This document shows, piece after piece, positions 35,836 to 45,023 of a DNA stretch of 64,000 nt. The DNA is from an uncultured Clostridia bacterium. GTDB taxonomy: Bacteria > Bacillota > Clostridia > UBA1381. Under the pieces are notes generated by a model that was not told where the DNA came from, made no database searches, and saw only the letters and a list, made by a program, of their open reading frames with translations. The DNA lies in contig CAKSFT010000005.1 in assembly GCA_934454145.1 (NCBI GenBank), positions 1-64,000 on the forward strand, read 5' to 3'. Numbering within the stretch: the first letter of the stretch is position 1; each line of letters starts with the position of its first letter. The translations under genes were made by a program, and so were the position numbers.

Positions 35836-38800
35836 TTTGTATTATCCTCCAAATCACTGTCACCGCTTCCGCTCTTGTCATTTTCGATTGAGGGTTCACA
35901 TTCCCTCCGTTATCTCCCTTTATCAGTCCCTTTTGCGCACAGTCTTTTATATAGTCTGCTGACCAATCCGAGATTTTTTCACTGTCGGCAAAGGATATTT
36001 CGCCCGATTCGCGCGGCAAATCCTGCGTCATAAGAGAAACTAGCTTTGCCGCCTCCTCGCGCTTTATTGCATCATTCGGTCTGAACTGTTGAGCACTCTC
36101 GATAAAGCCGCTCTCCAGCGCCGCGGCTATATATCCTGCGCCCCAGAAATCACTTGCAACATCTGAGAAGTCATCGTGATACTGTGCCTCGCTGATGCCG
36201 CGTGCGCGCATAATCAGCGTGACAAACTCGGCTCTCGAAATTGCCCTGTCCGGTGCAAAATGCTCGGAGTCTATCCCTTTTACTGTCCCTTTTACATACA
36301 ATTCATTGATATAGTCCTTTGCCCAATGATTTTCGATGTCTTTGAAATTATCACTTTTGGGCTGATTTTTTCCACCATCATCCTCGGTTGTTTTCGGCGG
36401 AATATACACGCTCGGCCCGCCGCTTGATGAACCTCCTCCGCCGCTGCCGCCCGATGACGAGCCGCCCGAAACAACGAATGTTTTGCTCCTTACCGCCTCT
36501 CCCACTGCGGGCGCATTAACGCTTTTCGGGATAACTTCATAATATATGCTTTCGCCCTTTAATGATGAGCTAAGCTCTATAGCCGCGCCCTCGGCTATAA
36601 TTTTCCCGGTTGACGCGCTCACCCAGTGTTCTTCGCTCAAGCCCTCTCTGTCACCGTCTGCATAATTCGCATCAGTCCATTTATATGTCCCCGTCAAAAT
36701 ACTGCCGACTTTTGCCTCGCCCTTGACCTCAACATTTTCCGCTTTTGGGCGTGACGGTGTGATTTTTTTTGTTTTAACGGTTTCTCCGCTGTACGGCTTA
36801 ACCCTGCTTTTTGGCGTGATTTCAAACCACAAAACTCCGTCCTGTTCATCTTCGGTGATCGTGTATTTGTCGCCTTCGCCGACCATTTTTTTCTCGCCTT
36901 TTTCGTTTTCAAATATCCATTTACCCTCGGCGCCGTCCGTTTCCTCATCTCCGTTTCTGTCATGAATTTCATAGTTTGCCGAAAGTTCCGCGCCGAACTC
37001 AATTTTTCCGCTTACCTTGACATTTTCGACAACCGGTCTGCACGCGCCCAAAAATTCCGTTCTCACGCTCTTGCCTGTGCTCTCATATTCCGAATCGGCT
37101 CTCAGCGTAACCTCAAACGCTATTGTCTTGTCCTCGTCTGCCTCGGTCAGCGTGTATGTAAGTTCTGTCGCACCGTCAATCACATCATTGTCCCTGTACC
37201 ACTGATATAGGCTGTCCTTTTCTTCGTCGTTGTTCTCATCGAAAAAGGTGTAACTTGCAGTTAACGTTTCGCCCGTTTCGGCTTTTCCCGTAATTTTCAC
37301 ATTGCTTGCAACAGGGGCAAACGCTTCGAGTATTGTTATTTTAATTTTTTCAACTTCGGCGCCGTTATCGGCAGATAAAACAACTTCATAAGCCCCTGTT
37401 TGGGTAAACGTATATCCGTTCTCGGCATTTTCCTCTTTGCCGTCCTCGCCTATAATTTTTGCGGTGACAACATTTTTGCCGTTTTCTTCCCACAAAAGCT
37501 TTTTGCCGTAGCCATACTTTTCGCCGTCTTTTATGTTCACGCTGATTATTTTGGTTTTAAAGCTTATCGGGGATTGCTGAAGAACATTTCCGAACTTGTC
37601 GGAAAGTCCTCTTATCGAGAGCGTATATTCTTCGTTTGTCGCAAGCTTTTGCTGCGGCTTTAAAATAACACTTTTATCCGTAAATTCTGTTGTCAAAGGA
37701 ATGCTCTCGCCCGCGTCATCAGAAAGAGTAATTTCCGCCCACGGCTGCAATAACCTGTCAAAGTTAATGGTAATGCTCTTTGATGCCGCATCAACTTTTT
37801 CTGCCAGAGTAGGCACCTGCGAAACCGTGTCTTTTGAAAATCCGTTTATATACTCATTTATCTTCGCCATATAGCTGTCGCGGTTGGAATATCCCTCTTT
37901 TTCTGAAATCTTATCATAAAGCGCCAGACATTCCTCTTGTGTCACAGACTTTGAGTCTATCTTTTCCGAAAGTGCGCTCATTTCCCTTTTTATGAAATCA
38001 ACAATGTTCAGTTTTGCGTCAAATGTAAGCGGAGTGCCCAAAACCGTGCCCCTTACGGTATATTCTCCCTCTTTGTCGGCATTGATGCCGGAAATATCCC
38101 AAGAAACCTTTACTGTTTCGCTTTCTTCCTGTTTTTTTAACGTTACCTCCCCGGGAAGCTCTGCCTCTCTGCCCAAATCCGACTCAATCGAAATATCAGG
38201 CAGCGCATATGCCGCAACATTGTTAAAATACATATAGCAATCCTTTGTCTGACCGTTTAGTTGTGCATACAAAAATCTGCCCATACCGTTCAGAGTGCCG
38301 TTCCACGAATTTCTGATATTCTGTGCGCCCTCAACCGCTGCATTGTCAAAAAAGTAGCTTACCTGCTTTGTTACATTGTCAACCAAAAGCCCGACAGTAT
38401 GCCACTTGCCGCGAATTTCACCGCTATATACGCCCAAACCGTTTGCACGTATCTCCTTTTTGGCAAAATCAAACTGAAACATTCCGATTAAGCCCTTTTG
38501 CTCGTTAAACGGAGTTGTCCACCACGACAAATCCACCCGTTTGTCAAAATCATCATCAAAATATACATCTGTTGTAAGATATAACTTTTCCGCATTCTGA
38601 AGTTCTTCCTTAACTTCCTTTTTATCAGCGTCGAATATAATGGAAAAATATGTATTTTTCCTGCACAGCCCCCTCACAACTACATCTTCCGCATCGGCGG
38701 CTTCCGACGGATTATCCGCAAAATATGCCGCATCGGCATATTCTGCCACAGAATTTTCCCAGTTGCCTATCTTTAAAAGTCCGCTGTCAAATTTATCGTA

Positions 38801-38950
38801 CGCCGCCGTACCGCTCGTAAAACTGTCAAATGTAGCGTTATACACTTCTTTAACGGTTATATCATTTTCCTCTGCCGTCGCCGGTACAATTCCTATCGGC
38901 AACATGACACCGCTCAAGAGAAATGCCGCAATTTTTTTTATGTTTTTCAT
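35819..38950 (-). CDS. SLH-anchored surface protein with LamG-like, Ig-like and DENxDEE repeats (cluster B)
   Basis: A 1043-residue protein: signal peptide about 1-26 (IVPATA), LamG-like module about 35-255 (KWHTVGLLVDN, VSYFFDN), Ig-like segment, helical linker about 320-375, SbsA Ig-like about 380-470. Three repeats about 545-830 carry acidic loops (DENNDEE, DRNGDEE). A Gly/Ser linker (about 832-850) leads to three SLH repeats (FKDIENHWAKDYINELYVKGTV; FSDVASDFWGAGYIAAALESGFI; ADSEKISDWSADYIKDCAQKGLI). Wall-anchored, with no catalytic motif. Its ATG overlaps the TGA of the upstream gene (ATGA), and GGAGGTG is inside that gene, so translation is coupled. Confidence 0.82.
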   Translation of the reverse strand: MKNIKKIAAFLLSGVMLPIGIVPATAEENDITVKEVYNATFDSFTSGTAAYDKFDSGLLKIGNWENSVAEYADAAYFADNPSEAADAEDVVVRGLCRKNTYFSIIFDADKKEVKEELQNAEKLYLTTDVYFDDDFDKRVDLSWWTTPFNEQKGLIGMFQFDFAKKEIRANGLGVYSGEIRGKWHTVGLLVDNVTKQVSYFFDNAAVEGAQNIRNSWNGTLNGMGRFLYAQLNGQTKDCYMYFNNVAAYALPDISIESDLGREAELPGEVTLKKQEESETVKVSWDISGINADKEGEYTVRGTVLGTPLTFDAKLNIVDFIKREMSALSEKIDSKSVTQEECLALYDKISEKEGYSNRDSYMAKINEYINGFSKDTVSQVPTLAEKVDAASKSITINFDRLLQPWAEITLSDDAGESIPLTTEFTDKSVILKPQQKLATNEEYTLSIRGLSDKFGNVLQQSPISFKTKIISVNIKDGEKYGYGKKLLWEENGKNVVTAKIIGEDGKEENAENGYTFTQTGAYEVVLSADNGAEVEKIKITILEAFAPVASNVKITGKAETGETLTASYTFFDENNDEEKDSLYQWYRDNDVIDGATELTYTLTEADEDKTIAFEVTLRADSEYESTGKSVRTEFLGACRPVVENVKVSGKIEFGAELSANYEIHDRNGDEETDGAEGKWIFENEKGEKKMVGEGDKYTITEDEQDGVLWFEITPKSRVKPYSGETVKTKKITPSRPKAENVEVKGEAKVGSILTGTYKWTDANYADGDREGLSEEHWVSASTGKIIAEGAAIELSSSLKGESIYYEVIPKSVNAPAVGEAVRSKTFVVSGGSSSGGSGGGGSSSGGPSVYIPPKTTEDDGGKNQPKSDNFKDIENHWAKDYINELYVKGTVKGIDSEHFAPDRAISRAEFVTLIMRARGISEAQYHDDFSDVASDFWGAGYIAAALESGFIESAQQFRPNDAIKREEAAKLVSLMTQDLPRESGEISFADSEKISDWSADYIKDCAQKGLIKGDNGGNVNPQSKMTRAEAVTVIWRIIQNENTK

Positions 38951-40500
38951 TTCCTAATCACCTCCATATCAATAAAAATCTTATCGTTTCGGCTTTTTAG
39001 AATAACACCGCCCGTTATTTCTTCAATCTCCGCACCAATCGGCACAAAATACTCAAATCCGTTATGTACAAACGAAAAGCCGTCTTTTTCAGGCTTTATT
39101 TTGGTGTTTTCAAGCTCGCGGTATTTATAAAGTATTTTGACATTTCCGCATATATTGATTCTTTGCGGCGAAAACTTTATGCGGATTTTTTCATTGTCAA
39201 GCATTGCCGAAATTGTCATTTCCTCGCCTTCTCCCGAAATTTCCAAGTCACTCACAAATCCGTTAAAAAACATACCGCACCGTGTTTCTCCGTCTTTCAA
39301 GTCATCACTTTGCAAGACAGAATCAAGCACCGGCAGATTGTCATACACCGTTGCGATTCCGGTTTCCGGCATGCTGTAGTGGGCCTCTTTGTACCTCTCA
39401 TCAAATTTATATATATCACGGATTATGAGTTTATCTTTTTCAATAATCACACCGCAGCGATAATTTTTGCAGTTATACCAGAAAGCCTCCAAATCATTGC
39501 CGCCCCAGTCATTTTGAGCACATATGCTTGTAGCCGGCGTCATACTGTACGTCTTTTTAAACCATTCGCCCGTTTCCGAAAGCTTTTCCATTCTGATATC
39601 TCCCCGGCTTTTCAGATTCTGCAAAAGCTCTGCCTCATTGAGCCAGCCTTTTTCTATACCCTTCCACCAAAAGCTGTTTTCCTGACCCGCTTGCAGATAT
39701 GCAAAGCCGAGGGTTTTGTCATTGAAGTAATTTTGCAGATAAATCTTTGCCGTGTCTTTATCCTTCCCGATATTCCAATCGGGCTCAAACGTATATATGG
39801 GGTAGCTCTCCGTTTCCCAGTTGTACTGAGTTTTATACCGCCTGTTGTCATATTCATAAATCGGGTCAACCCCAAGCATTCTGAACACCGGCGTTTTTAT
39901 CATATTTTCCTCTGTCTGCGCCGGACAAAGCATGTTGTATTTTGACGGATAGTACCCTTGATTATAATATCCGCCCCATAGCGTATATGCGTCAACTCCC
40001 AGCTGTTCTCTACATATGCAAAACGCCTTTATATCGTATTTATTGGAAAGATATTCCATAGAATAGCTGTCCAAAAGCCACGACCCGACCGTTTCGGGAT
40101 AATATCCGAAACGGTCTTTAAAGTACCGCATCTGTTCATCACACAAAAGCTCACGCTCTTTTTGCGTATAAGACATCAAAAATCCGGGGTTTACGTGCCA
40201 ATCCCAAACAACATCATTTTTTCCGCGCCACTTTAATCCGCATGCCTTGACAAGCGGCTGAACCACTTCTATCCAGATGCCAAGCTCGATACTGTCATAT
40301 GCTTCTTTTTTGAAGTAATCTATATATTCATCTCTTTTCAGCGCATCATATTGCAAGAGAAAAGTCCCGGGGAAATTAAACTTCTTCATCAGTCCCATTT
40401 CCTCTTTCACAGTGTTGAGCAATTGCCGGTCATCTTCCTTTTTCGGTGTCCAGCCTCTTACAAAATTTATGATATTTACTATGTTGTCCCTGTTTTTCAT
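38947..40500 (-). CDS. Cytosolic carbohydrate-deacetylase-like (NodB-type barrel) protein
   Basis: A 517-residue protein with no signal peptide. The first 300 residues read like a distorted polysaccharide-deacetylase barrel (FPGTFLLQYDAL; IELGIWIEV; WDWHVNPGFLMSY; GYYPETVGSWLLDSYSMEYL). This resembles the uncharacterised DUF3863/DUF3864-type putative carbohydrate deacetylases, an assignment from memory. The C-terminal 150 residues form a beta-sandwich-like tail. It is the only non-exported protein of cluster B and is translationally coupled (ATGA) to the SLH gene. It could process sugars entering the cell, but no transporter is nearby; a missed non-classical export route cannot be excluded. 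Confidence 0.55.
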   Translation of the reverse strand: MKNRDNIVNIINFVRGWTPKKEDDRQLLNTVKEEMGLMKKFNFPGTFLLQYDALKRDEYIDYFKKEAYDSIELGIWIEVVQPLVKACGLKWRGKNDVVWDWHVNPGFLMSYTQKERELLCDEQMRYFKDRFGYYPETVGSWLLDSYSMEYLSNKYDIKAFCICREQLGVDAYTLWGGYYNQGYYPSKYNMLCPAQTEENMIKTPVFRMLGVDPIYEYDNRRYKTQYNWETESYPIYTFEPDWNIGKDKDTAKIYLQNYFNDKTLGFAYLQAGQENSFWWKGIEKGWLNEAELLQNLKSRGDIRMEKLSETGEWFKKTYSMTPATSICAQNDWGGNDLEAFWYNCKNYRCGVIIEKDKLIIRDIYKFDERYKEAHYSMPETGIATVYDNLPVLDSVLQSDDLKDGETRCGMFFNGFVSDLEISGEGEEMTISAMLDNEKIRIKFSPQRINICGNVKILYKYRELENTKIKPEKDGFSFVHNGFEYFVPIGAEIEEITGGVILKSRNDKIFIDMEVIRK

Positions 40501-40525
40501 TATTTCCTCTCATTTCCTTTATGCA

Positions 40526-40560
40526 GTAATGACATTACTCCAAAAGAGTAATGTCATTAC
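40526..40560 (-). promoter_or_regulatory. Perfect 15-bp inverted repeat inside cluster B
   Basis: Arms GTAATGACATTACTC and GAGTAATGTCATTAC around five bases, 20 bp after the stop of the esterase gene and 26 bp before the next start. On the minus strand no T-run follows, so it is not a classical terminator; an mRNA-stabilising or processing hairpin or an operator is likelier. Confidence 0.6.
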
Positions 40561-40579
40561 CCGTAACAAGTTTAAATTA

Positions 40580-43500
40580 TTATTTTATACTGTTGATTGT
40601 CATTATCGGCAGCATAGCGCTCCATACAAATGCGCGTACACTATATTCAGCCTGCGCATCACTCAGCAGTCCTGCCGAAATTGATGTCTCTGCCGAACCG
40701 TTTGTTACAACCGCTTTTTTCACATCAACCAATCTGCTGCCATTATAGAGCGCCAGATATATGCTGTCGGCATCGTCAATGTTATTGATTGTAATCTTGA
40801 CATCACCGCTTATATCGGACAAGGCATTCACGTTATAGGAAATCGTTGTCTGAGTTGCAAGGTTGGCTCTCACATATCCGTTTTCCTTTTCCGAAAAACT
40901 TGCAGTCGGAAGTCCCTCTGAGTTTACCAGATTCACATTCGGCTTACCCTTCGCAATCAGTTCTTTCAAAACTGTTTCATCATCTGCCGCTCTGTCGCAT
41001 ATGTCAAGATATCTCACCTTTTTAGGCTCTGCAACATTGCTGCTTGTGAGGACAATCTTGTCCATTCCGACAATTTCAGCATCTGCGCCATACCATACTC
41101 CGTCCTCTCCCGAAATTTCAAATTCTCTCGGCGCATTGCCGTCCGTTGTCTTTAAACCGCCCGCAACATTTGTGAAGGTAACTGTTGCCTTATTGCCGCT
41201 AAATTCAACAGAGCCGAACATCGGTGCCGCAAATATGTTATTTTTCTTATATGCAACTCTCAAAGTCTCATTTCCCAGACGCTCGCCGATTGTCTTTTTA
41301 TTTGTTCTGTGGACAGTGTTAGTTTCTGTCAGCGGCAGAATATCCGTTGTTGCAATCATGCCGGCATTTTCAAGTTCATAGAGTGCATTCAACTGCGATG
41401 TCCTCACCATAGACCAGTTACCTATTTTTGTCAAAAGTTCATCTTCCGTATACTTCTCCCCGTTCTCATTTTCGGTGTCCATCACATATGCCGGGAGCTG
41501 AACATAGATAAAGTACAGTTCGCTGTCGTTCCATGCCTTTTCACCTCTGAAATCGGCAACCAATTGCAACATATTATTTTTATATTCATCATAATCCGAG
41601 TTCTGGTTATATTCTCCCTGATACCACAATACACCCCTCATGCTCTGCCTGATTGCGTCCATGTGTGACGCTCTGAAAACACAGCCTGTGTCTGCATAAA
41701 AGTCGCTTATTTGCGTTCCGCCGCAAGAAATATCTATCCCGCCGCAGGCAACGCCCAGCTCATCATACATCTTCATGACGGCGGTTGCACCGACAGAAGA
41801 TACCATTAGTGATTCTTGGTCATTCGGGTCTATCGAAAGCCATTTTCCCTTTACATTTTCATATTTCAGCGAGTCATTATATGCGGTCTTTATATGCTTT
41901 CCGTATATATCGTCCTCCGATTTGTCCAATATGAAGAAACGTACATTTTCTTTTCTTTCCTTTGGTGCGCATTTGTTGTCCGAGTCATACCACCAATCGG
42001 TGTGTGCAATGCGCTGTGCCATGTTGCTTTGTCCGTCCAGTGCCCACAGTTCACCAATCATCACGTTATTAATAGTTTTTGTTATACCGTCCGATGCAAA
42101 CTCGATTGTATACGGGCCGCCTGCCGTAAGTGCCGAAAGCTCCATGCTCCATTCACCGTTATTCGCGGCTTGTGTTGTTCCCTCGGACAAAACGGTGTCG
42201 CCGTTCTTGATTTTTGCTGAAACCGTGCCTTGAGAGTTGTATCCCCAAAGCTTTATCGGCTTTTGCTGTTGGATTATCATATTGTCCGAAATAACATACG
42301 GCAATGTGATTCCCGTCACCATGATTTTGGCAGCGGCATATGCATTTCCGGTCTTTTTATAGATTGTTTCTTTCCCTGCATTCTGCGTGCCGATTGTTCC
42401 CCAGTCTATCAATTTTCTCGTGTATACACCGTCGGATTTTTCAATCTTCAAAACATTCGGCAAATCCCCGACGGTTTCATTTTCTTTAACTGTCTTTGTG
42501 ACTGTCGGCACGGTATATGCCGCCATATTGTCAAAATAAATATCCTTGCCGTCGGCGGTTTTCTCCGCTCTTGCATAGAAAAGTCTGTCAAAAGTACAAA
42601 CACTGCCGTCCCAGCCGTTCGATATATCCTGTGCGCCCTCAATCGGCTGGTCGTTATAGAAATAGCTTACGCTTTTATTGGTTTTATCCGCAATAATCCC
42701 AATTCTGTGCCATTTGCCGGCAATTTCGTCTATGCTTGCCAAAACAACACCATTTTTGGTTTTCAGCCCTTCTGTCGGGTCAACGATAAACATGCCTATG
42801 TCTGTTTTGTTTGCTTCTGCCCACCATGTCAGGTCAAACTGCTTTTCGGGCTTCTGTGCCAAATAGAAATCTGCCGAGAAATACAGTTTGTTATTTGCAG
42901 CATCACCCAAAATACTCTTCAAATCGCTGCTCGGTGCAAACCAATCCGAGAAATACATGCCGCTTTGCATCGTACTCTTTAAAACAAATCCATCACCGTT
43001 CGGGTTATTTACATACGTACCGTTATTATTTTGCGTTTCCCAATCGCGCACTGTAAGCCTTGCATTGCTGACGCTTGTACTCTCCGCAGTAGTCCCGTCC
43101 GCAAATTCTTCAAAGTCCGCAAAAAATCCTTCTTTTGCATTGATTATCATATTCTCCGGCGTGGTGTCGGTGACGGTCAGTGTTGCCGTCACGGGGATTT
43201 TGTCCTCTGTCATACCGGCAATCTCAAAAGTACCGCCGACATCGGTGCTGTAATTATTCCAGGTGATTGTTTTTCTTGTCACAGTCCCGTCTGCACTTTC
43301 GCCGCAGAACACTGTCGGCAGTGCATTTTCTGTCCCTGCTTCAACAGTCTTTTCGATTTTCGGCAGATTGTATGCCTTTATGTTGTCATAATACATGTCA
43401 AACGGCCATACAGAATGTTCTTTGATTGTGTTGCGTTCGTATATGAGTCTACTCATATCTCTTGTGCTCATAAAGGTATCGCTCTTTTGTATCTCCTGTG

Positions 43501-45004
43501 CGCCTGTCACGGGCTTGCCGTCGACATAATAGCTTACAGTTTTCTTTTGGGTATCAACCAGAACACCGAGATTATACCATGTATCCGCCTTGAATGCATT
43601 TACCGATACCGGAGTTGCATAATTTGCCTCGGGTATTCTTATTCCGCAATATCTGTGAAGTTCAAATTCTGCTATCTTTGATTTATTTATCTCATTATAA
43701 AAAGCTATATAATCAACAATATCCTTGCTTGAAACCTTGACATCACAGGAAAGATAGAGCCTTGAATTGTTTTCGTCACGCAGTGCTGTCAAAGCGCTAT
43801 CTGACGGCTTTACAACAGCGCCGAAGGAAGTGTAATCCTCAATCCTCGTTGTCTTGACGCTCACGCCGCCGCGGCTGTCCTTTGCAAATACGGGATTTTG
43901 CTTATATTTATCCGCACTCTCGTCCCAGTTTACGATACTCACATTCCCATCAGGCTTTTTATTTGCGTCCTCGCCCTCTGTATAAGAGTCGAAGTTTGCA
44001 TCAATTATCCTGGTTGCATGATATTTGTATTCTTCCGGCGTGCTGTCCTCTACATTCACATCAGCAACCAACGGGAGATATCCGCCGAGCTTTCCATACA
44101 CGGTTTTTATGCCCTCGGCAGAAGTGTCCGCCGTGCCCCATGCCGCTGTCATCTCCACTGCCACGCTCTCGCCCTCGGAGATTACCGCAATCGTTTCCGG
44201 CAATGCGGCACTTCCGCCCAAATCTGCATCAACCGCAACATCGGGCACCTCACATGCAATCATATTGTCAAAGTACACATCATATGATTCCTTGTTATTT
44301 TTAAATGTGTTAAGATACATAAACGGAGATAAGCTGTCAAAACTCCCGTCCCAGCCTGTCACATTCTGCGCACCGGGAACCGGTTCTGCGTTTAAGTAAT
44401 AGCTTACGGTATTATCCGTTTTGTCTGCGACAAACCCAAGCGTCACCCATTTATTAAGCATTTCGTCAGCCGAAAGCACTGTGTTCCCTGCCGCCGTGAT
44501 TCCGCTTGTTTCGTCCAGATTAAATTCGCCTATTCTCTTAGCATGATTATTCGGAGCCGAATACCACGTCAGCTTGCACTCGCCGTCAAATCCCGTCGGG
44601 ATATATATGTCTGTTGAGAAATATATTTTTTTGTCCGAATCTTTAAGAGCCGTTTTCAAGGCAGAACTTATCACATCAAGCTTTGCCGAAAACGACATTG
44701 TCGATGTTACTGTTGTTTTAATGCTTATTCCTTCCCTCGTGCTGTCCGGGTCTTTTACAAATGTGGTTTTATTTTCATCATACCAATTTTGAAATTGCAG
44801 ATTTCCTTTCCAAAACTGTGTTGCTTCAAGACCCGATGTCCCTGTGAGAACTCTGTTTTCTTCAGCATCGTCCCACGTTGCATGATAAAATTCCTTTACG
44901 GCAGCTGCCGTACCTTCCGCGTGCGCGACAGGCACAACACCGCCGGCAACGCCGCACGATGCCGCCAAAAACACGCTTAATAATTTTTTCAAACTTTTTC
45001 CCAT
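40580..45004 (-). CDS. Secreted sialate-O-acetylesterase-type (SASA) esterase with three LamG-like modules
   Basis: A 1474-residue protein. Signal peptide about 1-29 (PVAHA). Three copies of a roughly 230-residue LamG-like module each followed by a short Ig-like domain (about 35-330, 335-640, 650-945). The SASA/SIAE-type esterase domain (about 950-1340) shows LPYVISDNMIIQQ, GELWALDGQSNM with nucleophile Ser, GVLWYQGE and VHRTNKKTIGERL with the candidate catalytic His. About 95 C-terminal residues are beta-rich. Predicted to remove O-acetyl groups from a glycan outside the cell, with the modules as binding domains. GAGGAGGAA precedes the ATG. It is the cluster B counterpart of the SGNH protein at 16936. 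Confidence 0.85.
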   Translation of the reverse strand: MGKSLKKLLSVFLAASCGVAGGVVPVAHAEGTAAAVKEFYHATWDDAEENRVLTGTSGLEATQFWKGNLQFQNWYDENKTTFVKDPDSTREGISIKTTVTSTMSFSAKLDVISSALKTALKDSDKKIYFSTDIYIPTGFDGECKLTWYSAPNNHAKRIGEFNLDETSGITAAGNTVLSADEMLNKWVTLGFVADKTDNTVSYYLNAEPVPGAQNVTGWDGSFDSLSPFMYLNTFKNNKESYDVYFDNMIACEVPDVAVDADLGGSAALPETIAVISEGESVAVEMTAAWGTADTSAEGIKTVYGKLGGYLPLVADVNVEDSTPEEYKYHATRIIDANFDSYTEGEDANKKPDGNVSIVNWDESADKYKQNPVFAKDSRGGVSVKTTRIEDYTSFGAVVKPSDSALTALRDENNSRLYLSCDVKVSSKDIVDYIAFYNEINKSKIAEFELHRYCGIRIPEANYATPVSVNAFKADTWYNLGVLVDTQKKTVSYYVDGKPVTGAQEIQKSDTFMSTRDMSRLIYERNTIKEHSVWPFDMYYDNIKAYNLPKIEKTVEAGTENALPTVFCGESADGTVTRKTITWNNYSTDVGGTFEIAGMTEDKIPVTATLTVTDTTPENMIINAKEGFFADFEEFADGTTAESTSVSNARLTVRDWETQNNNGTYVNNPNGDGFVLKSTMQSGMYFSDWFAPSSDLKSILGDAANNKLYFSADFYLAQKPEKQFDLTWWAEANKTDIGMFIVDPTEGLKTKNGVVLASIDEIAGKWHRIGIIADKTNKSVSYFYNDQPIEGAQDISNGWDGSVCTFDRLFYARAEKTADGKDIYFDNMAAYTVPTVTKTVKENETVGDLPNVLKIEKSDGVYTRKLIDWGTIGTQNAGKETIYKKTGNAYAAAKIMVTGITLPYVISDNMIIQQQKPIKLWGYNSQGTVSAKIKNGDTVLSEGTTQAANNGEWSMELSALTAGGPYTIEFASDGITKTINNVMIGELWALDGQSNMAQRIAHTDWWYDSDNKCAPKERKENVRFFILDKSEDDIYGKHIKTAYNDSLKYENVKGKWLSIDPNDQESLMVSSVGATAVMKMYDELGVACGGIDISCGGTQISDFYADTGCVFRASHMDAIRQSMRGVLWYQGEYNQNSDYDEYKNNMLQLVADFRGEKAWNDSELYFIYVQLPAYVMDTENENGEKYTEDELLTKIGNWSMVRTSQLNALYELENAGMIATTDILPLTETNTVHRTNKKTIGERLGNETLRVAYKKNNIFAAPMFGSVEFSGNKATVTFTNVAGGLKTTDGNAPREFEISGEDGVWYGADAEIVGMDKIVLTSSNVAEPKKVRYLDICDRAADDETVLKELIAKGKPNVNLVNSEGLPTASFSEKENGYVRANLATQTTISYNVNALSDISGDVKITINNIDDADSIYLALYNGSRLVDVKKAVVTNGSAETSISAGLLSDAQAEYSVRAFVWSAMLPIMTINSIK

Positions 45005-45023
45005 TAAAAATTCCTCCTCTTTT

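Noticed and set aside
24352..38950. Sortase-type LPxTG anchoring of the large surface proteins
   Set aside because: No LPxTG, hydrophobic segment and basic tail at any C-terminus; the anchors carry SLH repeats instead.
39064..39945. 293-residue plus-strand frame
   Set aside because: Antisense to the well-supported deacetylase-like gene, low-complexity composition and no ribosome site.
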